This document shows, piece after piece, positions 16,827 through 26,366 of a stretch of DNA of 64,000 nucleotides. Within the stretch, counting starts at the first letter, position 1. Every line of letters starts with the position of its first letter. The stretch comes from Parapedobacter tibetensis. Lineage in GTDB: Bacteria; Bacteroidota; Bacteroidia; Sphingobacteriales; Sphingobacteriaceae. Position numbers and translations under genes: made by a program. The DNA lies in contig NZ_JAMXBE010000002.1 of NCBI RefSeq assembly GCF_024704835.1, positions 186,001 through 250,000 on the forward strand, given 5' to 3'. Under the pieces are notes generated by a model, which worked only from the letters and a program-made list of their open reading frames with translations, was not told where the DNA came from and did no database searches.

Positions 16827-19049
16827 ATGAATAAGCAAATACATCTTTTCTTTCGCGTGTTTAGCATCATTTTATTGATGATTTTCTCGGCGAATATCAG
16901 TCACGCCCAGCTCAATGTGGAAGAGGCCAATGCTTTTATCAAACGCATACTTCCAGAACATTTTGAAGCCTTCGATGTGGAGGATCTCCCGTCGGAAGAA
17001 GGCAAAGACAAGTTCGAGATCGAAAGTGAGCGCGGGAAAATTGTGCTGCGAGGATCAAACGGTGTAAGCATCGGCTCCGCCTTGAACCACTACCTGAAGA
17101 CCTTCTGCAATGCCGATATCTCATGGAATGGCACTAACCTTGATATTCCGCCAAAATTACCCTCTGTAAAGCAAAAGATCAGCAAAATATCTCCTTATAA
17201 ATACCGCTATTACCTCAATTACTGCACATTCAACTATACGATGGCGTGGTGGGATTGGGAAAGATGGGAAAAGGAAATTGACTGGATGACACTCAATGGA
17301 ATCAATATGCCTTTGGCTGTACTTGGCCAAAATGCCGTCTGGCAACGGGTCTACAATGACATGGGTTTCACCAACGAAGAGTTACATAATTTTTTCAGCG
17401 GTCCGGCATACTCGGCATTCAATTGGATGGGGGTGTTAGACGATTGGGCGGGGCCGTTACCGCAAAGCCTAATAGATGCACATGAATCCTTGCAAAAGAA
17501 AATACTCCAGCGGCAACGTGCATTGGGCATGACCCCCGTATTGCCGGCCTTTACTGGCCATGTTCCTCGAGATTTCAAGAAGAAATACCCAAATGCAAAA
17601 CTCAATGCGCTTGAATGGCAGGGCTTCCCTCCAACCTACGTCTTGGATCCCAACGACTCCCTATTTATTGACATAGGCGAGCGGTTTATTAAAGAACAGG
17701 AAAGGACTTTTGGTACTGATCATTTGTATTCGGCTGATACGTTTATCGAAATGATACCACCTTCATCGGATTCTACATTTTTGAACGACATGAGTTGGCG
17801 GACATACCAGTCTATGGCCAAAGCTGACCCACAGGCAACTTGGGTAATGCAAGGTTGGATGTTCCACTACATGGCCAAATTCTGGCAACCTACCCAAATC
17901 AAAGCCTTGCTTAATGCTGTTCCCAACAACCATATGATTATACTCGACCTAATCAGTGAAAACCATCCCGTGTGGAGCCGGACTGATGCGTATTATGGAA
18001 AGCCGTGGGTATGGTGCATGTTACATAATTTCGGGGGCAACATCAGCCTCTATGGTAGGATGAATAATGTCGCGAACGATCCGGCAATGGCGTTGCGCGA
18101 TGAGCATTCAGGTGATATGCTGGGTATTGGACTGACACCGGAAGCCATAGAGCAAAATCCGGTGATGTATGCATTAATGGTAGAAAACATTTGGCGGGAT
18201 ACGCCTATCCCCCTGGATAACTGGCTTGATGATTACATAAAACGCCGGTACGGAAAAGAAAATGAAAATGCGCAAAAAGCATGGCAGATTCTAAAGAATA
18301 CCGTTTATAACGGCAACGTGGCATCGGGTGGACCAGAATCTATTATTACCGGGCGACCTACTCTGGAAAAAGAAGCGAGGTGGACAAGAACCGAGCTGTA
18401 TTATGAGCCAGCGAAACTCGTGAAGGCGTGGACATATCAAATTGAAGCAGTCCCTGAACTGAAAAATAGCGACGGTTTCCAATATGATTTGGTAGACCTT
18501 ACAAGGCAAGTATTGGCCAACTATGCCAACGTGCTTCAGCAAAAATATGCACAAGCATATCGACAAAAAGAAATTGCGAAGTGCGATAAATATAGCAAGG
18601 CGTTTCTGGAGCTAATAGACGACTTAGATCAGCTGCTTGCTGCCCGCAAGGATTTTCTGCTCGGTACGTGGCTGGAAGATGCAAAACGATGGGGTACTAC
18701 GGAGGAAGAACAGAAGCTTTACGAAAGGAATGCAAGAAACATAATCACGTTATGGGGCGATAAAGACAGTAGGTTGCACGATTATGCATGCCGGCAATGG
18801 GCCGGTTTATTGAAAGGATTTTATAAAGTGCGTTGGGAGAAGTTCTTCGCCTATGTAAGACATGCTCAAACAAACGGGGGAGAAGTTGACCTGGGACAGT
18901 TTACGAATGATATAAAAGATTGGGAATGGAGCTGGGTTCGGGGTAACGAGGCATACAGCACCGCGCCTATTGGCGACCCAATAACAATCTCAATTCACAT
19001 GTTTGATAAATACCATACCGAAATGTTAAACGCATATTATACCAATTAG
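16827..19049 (+). CDS. Alpha-N-acetylglucosaminidase, GH89 family (NAGLU-like)
   Basis: 740 residues from the ATG at 16827. A longer frame from 16779 would put 16 polar residues before the signal peptide (NKQIHLFFRVFSIILLMIFSANISHAQ), so it was rejected. It hydrolyses terminal alpha-linked GlcNAc in the periplasm or at the cell surface. GH89 motifs are plain: YSADTFIEMIPP with Glu308 (equivalent to the human NAGLU nucleophile/acid region), WCMLHNFGGNISLYG, and GIGLTPEAIEQNPVMY with Glu439. Length and motif order match the human and Clostridium enzymes. Second gene of the operon; likely substrates are alpha-GlcNAc-capped glycans, which ties it to SusCD uptake. Confidence 0.93.
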   Translation: MNKQIHLFFRVFSIILLMIFSANISHAQLNVEEANAFIKRILPEHFEAFDVEDLPSEEGKDKFEIESERGKIVLRGSNGVSIGSALNHYLKTFCNADISWNGTNLDIPPKLPSVKQKISKISPYKYRYYLNYCTFNYTMAWWDWERWEKEIDWMTLNGINMPLAVLGQNAVWQRVYNDMGFTNEELHNFFSGPAYSAFNWMGVLDDWAGPLPQSLIDAHESLQKKILQRQRALGMTPVLPAFTGHVPRDFKKKYPNAKLNALEWQGFPPTYVLDPNDSLFIDIGERFIKEQERTFGTDHLYSADTFIEMIPPSSDSTFLNDMSWRTYQSMAKADPQATWVMQGWMFHYMAKFWQPTQIKALLNAVPNNHMIILDLISENHPVWSRTDAYYGKPWVWCMLHNFGGNISLYGRMNNVANDPAMALRDEHSGDMLGIGLTPEAIEQNPVMYALMVENIWRDTPIPLDNWLDDYIKRRYGKENENAQKAWQILKNTVYNGNVASGGPESIITGRPTLEKEARWTRTELYYEPAKLVKAWTYQIEAVPELKNSDGFQYDLVDLTRQVLANYANVLQQKYAQAYRQKEIAKCDKYSKAFLELIDDLDQLLAARKDFLLGTWLEDAKRWGTTEEEQKLYERNARNIITLWGDKDSRLHDYACRQWAGLLKGFYKVRWEKFFAYVRHAQTNGGEVDLGQFTNDIKDWEWSWVRGNEAYSTAPIGDPITISIHMFDKYHTEMLNAYYTN

Positions 19050-19099
19050 ATGCTTACTAAGAAAGGAGGACGAATGAGACAAATCTTCAAATAAAAAAA

Positions 19100-19123
19100 G
19101 GGAGACATTGGCCGTGCCTCCCT
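19100..19123 (+). other. Intercistronic hairpin between the GH89 gene and susC
   Basis: GGGAG at 19100-19104 pairs with CTCCC at 19119-19123, with an inner CA/TG pair. It is preceded by an A run and not followed by T, so on the plus strand it is not an intrinsic terminator. It may be a processing or stabilising hairpin upstream of susC. On the minus strand it would have a T run but no gene to terminate. Confidence 0.45.
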
Positions 19124-19163
19124 CATTACATTAAATAAATATAAAATAATCTATAACAAAGTT

Positions 19164-22082
19164 ATGAAAAAAGTATGTAAAATTACCCTTTCGTTATTTG
19201 TTGTCCTGCTCTTTTCCCTGTCATCTTATGCCCAAAGCCGAACCATTACAGGCAACGTAACCGATAAAAATAACGTGGTAATCGCCGGCGTAAATGTACA
19301 TATAAAAGGCTCTGATGTCAGTACAGTAACAGATACTTATGGGAATTTTGCCATTGAGGTGCCGGCGGAAGGAAATGTTGTCCTGGTATTTACTTATCTC
19401 CGTTTCGCTACCCAAGAGATCGCTATAGTTGACCAGCGGAAAGTCAACGTCCAAATGACCGAAGAAATTCGGTCGTTGGATGAAGTCGTGGTAATCGGTT
19501 ATGGTACGCAAGAGAAAAAGGAAATTACCAGCGCAGTATCTTCCGTCAACCGGGAGACGTTCAATAAGGGGAACGTAAATGATGCTGTCACGTTACTTCA
19601 GGGGAAAGTGGCAGGACTAAGCATCAGTAAACCGGGAAGCAATCCAAACCAAGGAGCTACCATCCGGCTGAGGGGGCTTTCTACATTAGGAGGAAACGCA
19701 AGCCCATTGATTGTGGTAGATGGTGTCATTGGTGTTAATCTAAACGCCGTTGACCCCAATGACATCGAAAGCATCGACGTACTAAAAGATGCTTCTGCTG
19801 CCGCTATATATGGTAGTCGAGGGGCCAGCGGCGTCATTCTAATTACGACTAGAAAGGGCACTATTGATCGCACGCTGCTGGAATACGATGCCTATTATTC
19901 TGCCGAAGAAGTGGCGAGAACCGTAGACGTCATGACCGCGGAAGAATTTAGGAATTTGGGTGTCGGTACAGATTTTGGATACAATACAAACTGGTATGAT
20001 GAAATCACAAATACCGCGGAATCGCAAGCCCATAATTTAGCACTTTCTGGTGGAACAAATCAAACCACTTACAGGGCGTCCATTAATTATCGCGATATCC
20101 AAGGTATCGCACTCCATTCTGGCTTTAACCGACTCAATGGTCGATTGAATCTAACCCAAAAAGCACTAGACGATCGTCTTTCTGTTTCGCTTAATATGAC
20201 AAGTACAACGCTCAACTCAAAAGGAGGGAGTGACAATGCCTTTAAATATGCTGCAATATATAACCCTACATCTCCCGTGCGATCCAATGAGCCTGTATAT
20301 GAGCAATATGGCGGATATTTCCAACAGACACTGTACGATTACCTCAATCCGGTTGCATTGCTAGAACAGGTCAGGAACGAAAGGCAGACCAACTTGGTTA
20401 ATATTAATTTAGAGGCTCAGCTTAGGCCAATTGAAAAGTTGAACGTTCTGGTCCGTTACGGTAGGCAGCGATATACTACCGAACGTAGCGAATATTTTTC
20501 GAAGAATAGTCTTGGAACCGGTATGGACAGAAACGGATATGCAACGAAAGACCAAGGTAAAAGCGACAATCAACTATTCGAAAGCACAGCTACCTATAAT
20601 GACCAATTCGAATCGTTAAAATTCACCGGTCTGTTGGGTTATTCATACCAGGAATTTGACAACGATGGTTTTGCCGCTAATGGCGGTAATTTTCTTTCCG
20701 ATGCATTCAGCTATAATAATTTGGGGGCTGCTCTTGATTTTGCCAATGGAATAGGAAGGGCCTCAAGCTATAAAGATGCTAGTAAAATAATAGGATTCTT
20801 CAGCAGAATAAACCTTAATTATGACAACACCTATTTTTTGTCTGCAAGTTTGAGACGGGAAGGATCAACCATGTTTGGCGAAGGCAATAAATGGGGTAAT
20901 TTTCCTGCGGTAAGTATTGGCTTGGCTTTAAGTGAATTGATTGACATACCGAGGGTAGACAACTTGAAATTGAGAGCCAGCTATGGCGTCGCAGGCAATA
21001 CTCCGCCCAGCGCTTATCTCTCGCTGCTCAGGTTAAAGCCTATCGGCAACTTTTATTACGATGGAAACTGGATACCAAGCTATGGTCCTGCAAGCAATGC
21101 CAACCCGGATTTAGGTTGGGAAAAAAAGGCAGAATTTGATGTGGGCGCAGATTTTACTCTTTTTGATGCGCGCCTTTCTGGATCAATTGACTATTATAAA
21201 AGAAACACAAAAGACCTTATTTATCCCCTTTCGGTACCTGTTCCGCCAAATTTGGTAGAAACTACACAATTGAATATTGGCGAGATTAGTAGCAGCGGTT
21301 TAGAAGCAAACTTCGATTATCTAGCCATACAAAGAGGTAATTTCTCTTGGACAACTGCACTAAACGGCACGTATTATTTTGCCAATACGCTGGTATCCTT
21401 ATCCAACCAAGCAGAAGGATTGGAGTTTGGCGGCCGCCGTGTTACTTCTACCTTGGGCAACCCCGGACTCGGCAATACGCCTGCGACAGTTGTGGAAGAG
21501 GGGCAGCCATTGGGACTGCTGTGGGGAATGCGATACGATGGGTTGACAGAAGATGGGAATTGGATATTCAAGGATTTGAACAATGATGGACAAATTGACC
21601 AAAATGACGAGACGGTGATTGGCAACGGCCTGCCGAAATATCAACTTGGGTTCAATAATACCTTTTCCTATAAAAATTTTGACCTCAATTTCTTCATACG
21701 CGGAACCTTTGGACATGATTTGATTAACACATACCGTGTCTTTTATGAGGGCAAGAATGTCGCAACATCTTACAATGTCGTAAATACCAAATACTTCAAC
21801 CCAGCTCTTGACGACGTTCAAAAGTTTAGTGATCATTATGTTGAAAAGGGAGATTATGTGATGTTGGATAATGCAACTTTAGGGTATACTTTGCCTATAC
21901 GAACCAACATGCTGTCGAGGCTCAGGGTGTACTTATCTGGTCAAAACTTATTCGTGATAACCGGCTATACAGGGGTCGACCCGGAAGTAAGGCAAAGCAG
22001 TGCTTTGGCACCTGGGGTTGACTTGCGAAACAATTGGCTGTTCACCCGAACATACACCGTAGGTATTCAATTGGGTCTTTGA
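19164..22082 (+). CDS. SusC/RagA-family TonB-dependent outer-membrane transporter
   Basis: 972 residues. The signal peptide is about 1-23 (ending SSYAQ). A CarboxypepD_reg-like beta-sandwich is at about 27-100, then the SusC hallmark LDEVVVIGYGTQEKKEIT at about 104-122, the plug domain to about 240 (GVILITTRKG), and a 22-strand barrel ending with the aromatic C-terminal strand TRTYTVGIQLGL. With the SusD lipoprotein downstream it should form the outer-membrane glycan import complex, powered by TonB-ExbBD encoded elsewhere. It has no STN domain, so it is not a FecIR-type signalling receptor. Located 28 bp from susD, so the two are co-transcribed. Confidence 0.96.
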   Translation: MKKVCKITLSLFVVLLFSLSSYAQSRTITGNVTDKNNVVIAGVNVHIKGSDVSTVTDTYGNFAIEVPAEGNVVLVFTYLRFATQEIAIVDQRKVNVQMTEEIRSLDEVVVIGYGTQEKKEITSAVSSVNRETFNKGNVNDAVTLLQGKVAGLSISKPGSNPNQGATIRLRGLSTLGGNASPLIVVDGVIGVNLNAVDPNDIESIDVLKDASAAAIYGSRGASGVILITTRKGTIDRTLLEYDAYYSAEEVARTVDVMTAEEFRNLGVGTDFGYNTNWYDEITNTAESQAHNLALSGGTNQTTYRASINYRDIQGIALHSGFNRLNGRLNLTQKALDDRLSVSLNMTSTTLNSKGGSDNAFKYAAIYNPTSPVRSNEPVYEQYGGYFQQTLYDYLNPVALLEQVRNERQTNLVNINLEAQLRPIEKLNVLVRYGRQRYTTERSEYFSKNSLGTGMDRNGYATKDQGKSDNQLFESTATYNDQFESLKFTGLLGYSYQEFDNDGFAANGGNFLSDAFSYNNLGAALDFANGIGRASSYKDASKIIGFFSRINLNYDNTYFLSASLRREGSTMFGEGNKWGNFPAVSIGLALSELIDIPRVDNLKLRASYGVAGNTPPSAYLSLLRLKPIGNFYYDGNWIPSYGPASNANPDLGWEKKAEFDVGADFTLFDARLSGSIDYYKRNTKDLIYPLSVPVPPNLVETTQLNIGEISSSGLEANFDYLAIQRGNFSWTTALNGTYYFANTLVSLSNQAEGLEFGGRRVTSTLGNPGLGNTPATVVEEGQPLGLLWGMRYDGLTEDGNWIFKDLNNDGQIDQNDETVIGNGLPKYQLGFNNTFSYKNFDLNFFIRGTFGHDLINTYRVFYEGKNVATSYNVVNTKYFNPALDDVQKFSDHYVEKGDYVMLDNATLGYTLPIRTNMLSRLRVYLSGQNLFVITGYTGVDPEVRQSSALAPGVDLRNNWLFTRTYTVGIQLGL

Positions 22083-22110
22083 TAAACGTGGAGAACTAAA
22101 AAAATTAATC

Positions 22111-23637
22111 ATGAGAAAAACATTTCTAATACGAAGTACATTAGTAGGAATATGGCTATTGTTAGGCATTGTTCAATCCTGCACAAACCTAGATGAAGAG
22201 ATTTTTAGTGAGATTACCCCCGAAAATTTCTTTAGAACGGACGCGGAGTTTGCCTCTGCATTGGGTGAAGCTTATTTTAGACTTGACTGGTGGGTTGATC
22301 ATAACCGTATGCTTCCTTTGCAGGAAGTCACTACTGACGAAATAGTGGTTCCTACCAGAGGGCAAGATTGGGACGATGGTGGTAGATGGCGAAACCTGCA
22401 CCGCCACCAATGGGATTTTAGCGACATCAGAGTCAACTATACCTGGACATATTTGTACCAAGGGATAAGTACCTGCAATCGGCTATTGCATCAATTCAGT
22501 TTGATAGATGCCGAAAATATTCAGGGTTACATTGCTGAATTACGGGGCTTGAGAGCGCTGTTTTACCTACAATTATTAGATCTCTTTGGAAATGTTCCTG
22601 TTGTAACGGAATTTGATGTCCCAGCTGATTATGCACCGCCTACCACTCCTCGACATTTGGTTTATGCATTTGTAGAGGAAGAGGCCTTAGCCATACAAGA
22701 TTTATTAAGCAAAGATGTGGGAGGTGTTAATTATGGACGGGTTAATTATTATACAATACAAGCCCTTCTGGCAAAACTATACCTCAATGCGGAAATATAT
22801 ACAGGTACACCGCAATGGGAGAAGACGATAGCGGTTTGTGATGTGATCATTAATTCAGAGAAATTTAGTTTGACTACTGATTACTATGACAACTTCAGTA
22901 CCAATAACCAAAACTCCTCGGAGTTCATTTTTGCTATCCCTTATGATGGTGTATTTTTTAAGGGATTCAAATACCATAGGATAAGTTTGCACTATGCAAG
23001 CCAGGCCACATATAATTTAACGGTCCAACCCTACAACGGGTTTTGTACGTTGGCAAACTTTTATTATTCGCATGAAGATTCCGATGTACGCAAGAATAAC
23101 TTCCTCGTTGGGCCACAATATAGTTCGGCTGGTGAACGCTTGGTTGATCCCGGAGCAGAGGCCAGTGACCCGGATGGCCCTCCGATAACCTTCACCCCGG
23201 AAATTAATGAATTGGCGCCCAGAGCGCTTCGTCAAGCAGGAGCCCGGATTGGGAAATGGGGGATCGCCTCCGGTACCATGACAGACTTGGACAACGATTT
23301 CAGTGTTTATAGGTATGCAGATGTCCTACTTATGAAAGCGGAAGCTCTTTTCCGGATGGGGCAGACAACCGGAGAGGCATTGCGCCTAGTCAACCAGATC
23401 AGAAGCCGCGCTAAGGTAGCGCCTTTTACAGCATTAACCGCAGATAACCTTTTGGCGGAAAGGGGAAGGGAATTGTTCGCTGAGCTGCATCGGAGAACCG
23501 ATTTGATCCGCTTCGGGAAATTCAATGATGCTTGGGAATTCAAAGATGCCGACCCGAGCGACCATGTGAATATCTTTCCGATACCAAGACCCCAAATGGA
23601 TGCCAACCCCAATCTGACACAAAACCCGGGCTATTAG
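22111..23637 (+). CDS. SusD/RagB-family glycan-binding lipoprotein
   Basis: 508 residues. The signal sequence ends with the lipobox IVQSC, lipidated at Cys24. An N-terminal SusD-like TPR-type domain (ENFFRTDAEFASALGEAYF; LRGLRALFYLQLLDLFGNVPVV) precedes the C-terminal RagB domain, and the protein closes with the typical IFPIPRPQMDANPNLTQNPGY. It is surface-exposed and hands captured oligosaccharide to SusC. The start is 28 bp after the susC stop. The partner GH89 enzyme suggests ligands with terminal alpha-GlcNAc. Confidence 0.96.
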   Translation: MRKTFLIRSTLVGIWLLLGIVQSCTNLDEEIFSEITPENFFRTDAEFASALGEAYFRLDWWVDHNRMLPLQEVTTDEIVVPTRGQDWDDGGRWRNLHRHQWDFSDIRVNYTWTYLYQGISTCNRLLHQFSLIDAENIQGYIAELRGLRALFYLQLLDLFGNVPVVTEFDVPADYAPPTTPRHLVYAFVEEEALAIQDLLSKDVGGVNYGRVNYYTIQALLAKLYLNAEIYTGTPQWEKTIAVCDVIINSEKFSLTTDYYDNFSTNNQNSSEFIFAIPYDGVFFKGFKYHRISLHYASQATYNLTVQPYNGFCTLANFYYSHEDSDVRKNNFLVGPQYSSAGERLVDPGAEASDPDGPPITFTPEINELAPRALRQAGARIGKWGIASGTMTDLDNDFSVYRYADVLLMKAEALFRMGQTTGEALRLVNQIRSRAKVAPFTALTADNLLAERGRELFAELHRRTDLIRFGKFNDAWEFKDADPSDHVNIFPIPRPQMDANPNLTQNPGY

Positions 23638-23663
23638 GCAATATTAAACGGTCGCGCAATTGT

Positions 23664-23711
23664 GATTTTCATCCGGACTATACATCGAACGATGGTAGCC
23701 CGGATGAAATC
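23664..23711 (+). other. Long hairpin between susD and the sugar transporter gene
   Basis: Arms TTTCATCCGG (23667-23676) and CCGGATGAAA (23700-23709) are perfectly complementary. The loop itself folds with CATCG-AA-CGATG, giving an almost continuous stem. There is no T run downstream, so attenuation, transcript processing or a REP-like element is more likely than termination. Confidence 0.6.
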
Positions 23712-23755
23712 TCTTAGCTACTACACGGAATTAAATCAACGAAAAGAAACCTGTT

Positions 23756-25036
23756 ATGTCGACACGATTACATGTAAAAGTAAACTACACACGTCAAATC
23801 ATATTGATTGGATTGTTCTTTTTTTTGTTCGGCTTCATTACCTGGATAAATGGCGCTTTGATTCCCTATCTGAAAATCGCTTGTCAACTTGAAGAATGGC
23901 AGGCTTACTTAGTCACATTTGCATTTTATATCGCCTACACGGTCATGGCACTGCCTTCGGGCAAATTGCTGAGGTATACGGGTATGATTGGCGGTATGCG
24001 ATGGGGGTTATACGGCATGGCGCTGGGTTGCCTGCTGTTCATACCAGCGGCTTGGCAACGCGAGTACCCGTTGTTCCTTGTCGGACTATTTATTGTCGGC
24101 ACTGGCTTGACCATATTGCAAACCGCGGTCAATCCATACATCACATTGCTTGGCCCAGCCAAAAATGCAGCCCAACGAATGAGTATCATGGGCATATGCA
24201 ACAAGTTTGCTGGCGTGTTAGCGCCAATTATTTTTGGCGCCATCATCTTACGCGACGCGAGCGATTTAATTCATGAATTGGAACAACTTGCTTCTGCAGC
24301 ACGAGAAGCTAGGCTTGATGTATTGGCCCGCCAAGTAATTGTACCCTATAGCATCTTAGCAGTTTTCCTAGCGTTATTGGCTTCACTCATCCGCTATGCC
24401 AATCTGCCTGAAATTGCTTCGTCTACTCGCGCTATTTCGCGCAACGTTGATAAAGTGTTGCCGTCCAAATTGTACAATGCGCGAGTCCTTTCCGGATTCA
24501 CCGCCATTTTTTGTTCAGTAGGTGCGGAAGTGGTGGCTGGCGATACCATTGGCAATTATGGCCTCTACCAATCCATGGATCTGGATCTCGCAAAAATGCT
24601 TACCTCTTATACACTTTTTAGTATGATGATGGGCTATGTGATAGGTTCATTAATCATACCCCGATTTATTAGTCAAGAAAAGGCTTTCATTAGTTCCAAT
24701 TTGATAGCGCTCGTTATACTGTTTTGCGTCCTGATATTACCCGGCCTATTTTCTGTATACAGTGTCGCTTTACTGGGCTTTGCCAATGCGCTATTATGGC
24801 CGGCGATATGGCCGCAAACGTTGCGTAATCTGAAAGGCAAACAAGTACAACAAGCATCGGCCATATTAATTATGGGAATCGCAGGTGGGGCTATCATGCC
24901 GCTGATATACGGATTTGTGGCTACAGGTATCGGCAACCAATGGGCTTACATTACCATCATTCCTTGTTACTTGTACAATATTTGGTACTGGTATATCGGT
25001 ACTCGTGAAAAGGTAGGGGTACCGCGGGACGCTTGA
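23756..25036 (+). CDS. FHS/MFS sugar:proton symporter (FucP/GluP/NagP-like)
   Basis: 426 residues with about 12 membrane helices. The N-terminus FFFLFGFITWINGALIPYLK is the fucose/glucose/galactose-H+ symporter signature. The segment ILQTAVNPYITLLGPAKNAAQRMSIMG matches the FHS central motif. It sits in the inner membrane. The position after murQ, GH89 and SusCD suggests it imports the released amino sugar (GlcNAc or MurNAc), as NagP and the Tannerella MurT do in their clusters. That substrate is inference from context. 118 bp separates it from susD, including the long hairpin. Confidence 0.9.
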   Translation: MSTRLHVKVNYTRQIILIGLFFFLFGFITWINGALIPYLKIACQLEEWQAYLVTFAFYIAYTVMALPSGKLLRYTGMIGGMRWGLYGMALGCLLFIPAAWQREYPLFLVGLFIVGTGLTILQTAVNPYITLLGPAKNAAQRMSIMGICNKFAGVLAPIIFGAIILRDASDLIHELEQLASAAREARLDVLARQVIVPYSILAVFLALLASLIRYANLPEIASSTRAISRNVDKVLPSKLYNARVLSGFTAIFCSVGAEVVAGDTIGNYGLYQSMDLDLAKMLTSYTLFSMMMGYVIGSLIIPRFISQEKAFISSNLIALVILFCVLILPGLFSVYSVALLGFANALLWPAIWPQTLRNLKGKQVQQASAILIMGIAGGAIMPLIYGFVATGIGNQWAYITIIPCYLYNIWYWYIGTREKVGVPRDA

Positions 25037-25081
25037 ACTATTTATTTACAGAAAGCCATCCTATGTTGATGCGTTTGTTTA

Positions 25082-25132
25082 CATAAAGTATAACTATTTG
25101 ATTGAAGTTTTGTCATAAAGTTATACTTTGTG
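25082..25132. promoter_or_regulatory. Inverted repeat upstream of the AAA ATPase gene
   Basis: CATAAAGTATAACT (25082-25095) and AGTTATACTTTGTG (25119-25132) are inverted with one mismatch and a 23-nt loop. The right part alone, CATAAAGTTATACTTTGTG, is also an imperfect palindrome. CATAAAG is thereby repeated directly at 25082 and 25114. It ends 46 bp before the ATG, a plausible operator or autoregulatory site. Confidence 0.5.
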
Positions 25133-25178
25133 ATATTATTTTTATCATTTTTGGTCATTTTTATATTACATTTGCACC

Positions 25179-26366
25179 ATGTACGCAAGAAATATATACC
25201 CTGCATTAGAAGCTCATTTATCCAAAAAACAAGTAACCGTAATTACCGGCATGCGCCGCGTAGGCAAGAGTACGGCTGTGAAGCATCTATTGAAATGCCT
25301 TGATCATGACAATATACTGTATCTTGATTGTGAACGTGTGGAGATCAGGGCATTGTTCTCCCGTCCAAATTACGAGGAGATAAAAAATGAAATGGAATTG
25401 ATGGGGTTTGACTTCTCCACAGCAGGCGTAATCGCCATCGATGAGATACAGCTTTCGGCGGATCTGCCGAGTATTGTCAAATACCTTTATGATACGTATC
25501 AAACCAAGTTTGTTGTCACCGGATCCAGTTCCTATTACTTGAAAAATAGGTTTTCCGAAAGCTTGGCAGGAAGAAAGCGCATATTTGAATTGTATCCGCT
25601 CAGTTTCAAGGAATTTTTGGTATTCAAAGAAGTCTGGAAAGACAAGTTTAACGAATACGCTGGCAAAACTTTTCAAGCATCGTGGTACAACCAAATGAAA
25701 AATTGGTACCAGGAATACCTCACCTATGGCGGATTTCCGGAAGTGGTGCTGGAAACACATGCTGCGGATAAAATGGAATTACTTCGTGATATCATCAATT
25801 CGTATATCGAATTGGATGTCAAATTATTGGCAGACTATTCGCAAAGCGAGGATTTGTACAAGTTGACGAAGTTACTGGCAGCAAGGGTAGGGAATAAAAT
25901 AGACCATTCAAAATTGGGCAGTATTTCAGGGATCAACCGTCAGAAAATTGCCTCCTACGTTCAACTGTTTGAACAAACTTATCTCATCTGCCAGATTGCA
26001 CCATTTACGCGAAACATCGATAAGGAGATTGCTCATCAAAAGAAGGTTTATTTTGCCGATACGGGCTTACTGCACGCACTTGCAGGAAACTTGCTTTCCA
26101 GTGGCCAGGTTTTTGAGAATGCAGTAGCTGCGCAATTGAAAGCCTTCGGTGATTTAAACTATTACCAACGCAAAAGCGGACAGGAGATTGATTTCATATT
26201 AAATGGCGATACGGCCATCGAAGTAAAGGAAACAGCAGTTGTCCAAGATAAGAATACGCTGTTGCAACGTGCATCATCCATTGACCTACAGGAAAACTGG
26301 TTGATAGGGCTCCATCCTGCACCAAACGGATTCACTGATTTTATTTGGGCAGGAACATTGTTTTGA
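25179..26366 (+). CDS. AAA ATPase with DUF4143 C-terminal domain
   Basis: 395 residues. The Walker A motif GMRRVGKST is at 24-32 and Walker B IAIDEIQ (Asp88, Glu89) at 85-91. The sensor-like VVTGSSSYYL follows, and the C-terminal DUF4143 region ends with a PD-(D/E)XK-like pattern (GQEIDFILNG...AIEVKE). This family (AAA_14 plus DUF4143) is widespread and often single-gene and laterally mobile. Its biochemical role is not settled. The stop codon TGA (26364-26366) lies inside a 23-bp sequence identical to the start of P7, so the present C-terminus was set by a recombination junction and may differ by a few residues from the ancestral one. Confidence 0.88.
   Translation: MYARNIYPALEAHLSKKQVTVITGMRRVGKSTAVKHLLKCLDHDNILYLDCERVEIRALFSRPNYEEIKNEMELMGFDFSTAGVIAIDEIQLSADLPSIVKYLYDTYQTKFVVTGSSSYYLKNRFSESLAGRKRIFELYPLSFKEFLVFKEVWKDKFNEYAGKTFQASWYNQMKNWYQEYLTYGGFPEVVLETHAADKMELLRDIINSYIELDVKLLADYSQSEDLYKLTKLLAARVGNKIDHSKLGSISGINRQKIASYVQLFEQTYLICQIAPFTRNIDKEIAHQKKVYFADTGLLHALAGNLLSSGQVFENAVAAQLKAFGDLNYYQRKSGQEIDFILNGDTAIEVKETAVVQDKNTLLQRASSIDLQENWLIGLHPAPNGFTDFIWAGTLF

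Noticed and set aside
19100-19123. Rho-independent terminator separating the GH89 gene from susC
   Set aside because: No T run follows on the coding strand, and the genes belong functionally together.
23662-23892. 76-codon frame before the sugar transporter
   Set aside because: A different frame overlapping the transporter start and containing the hairpin; no support.
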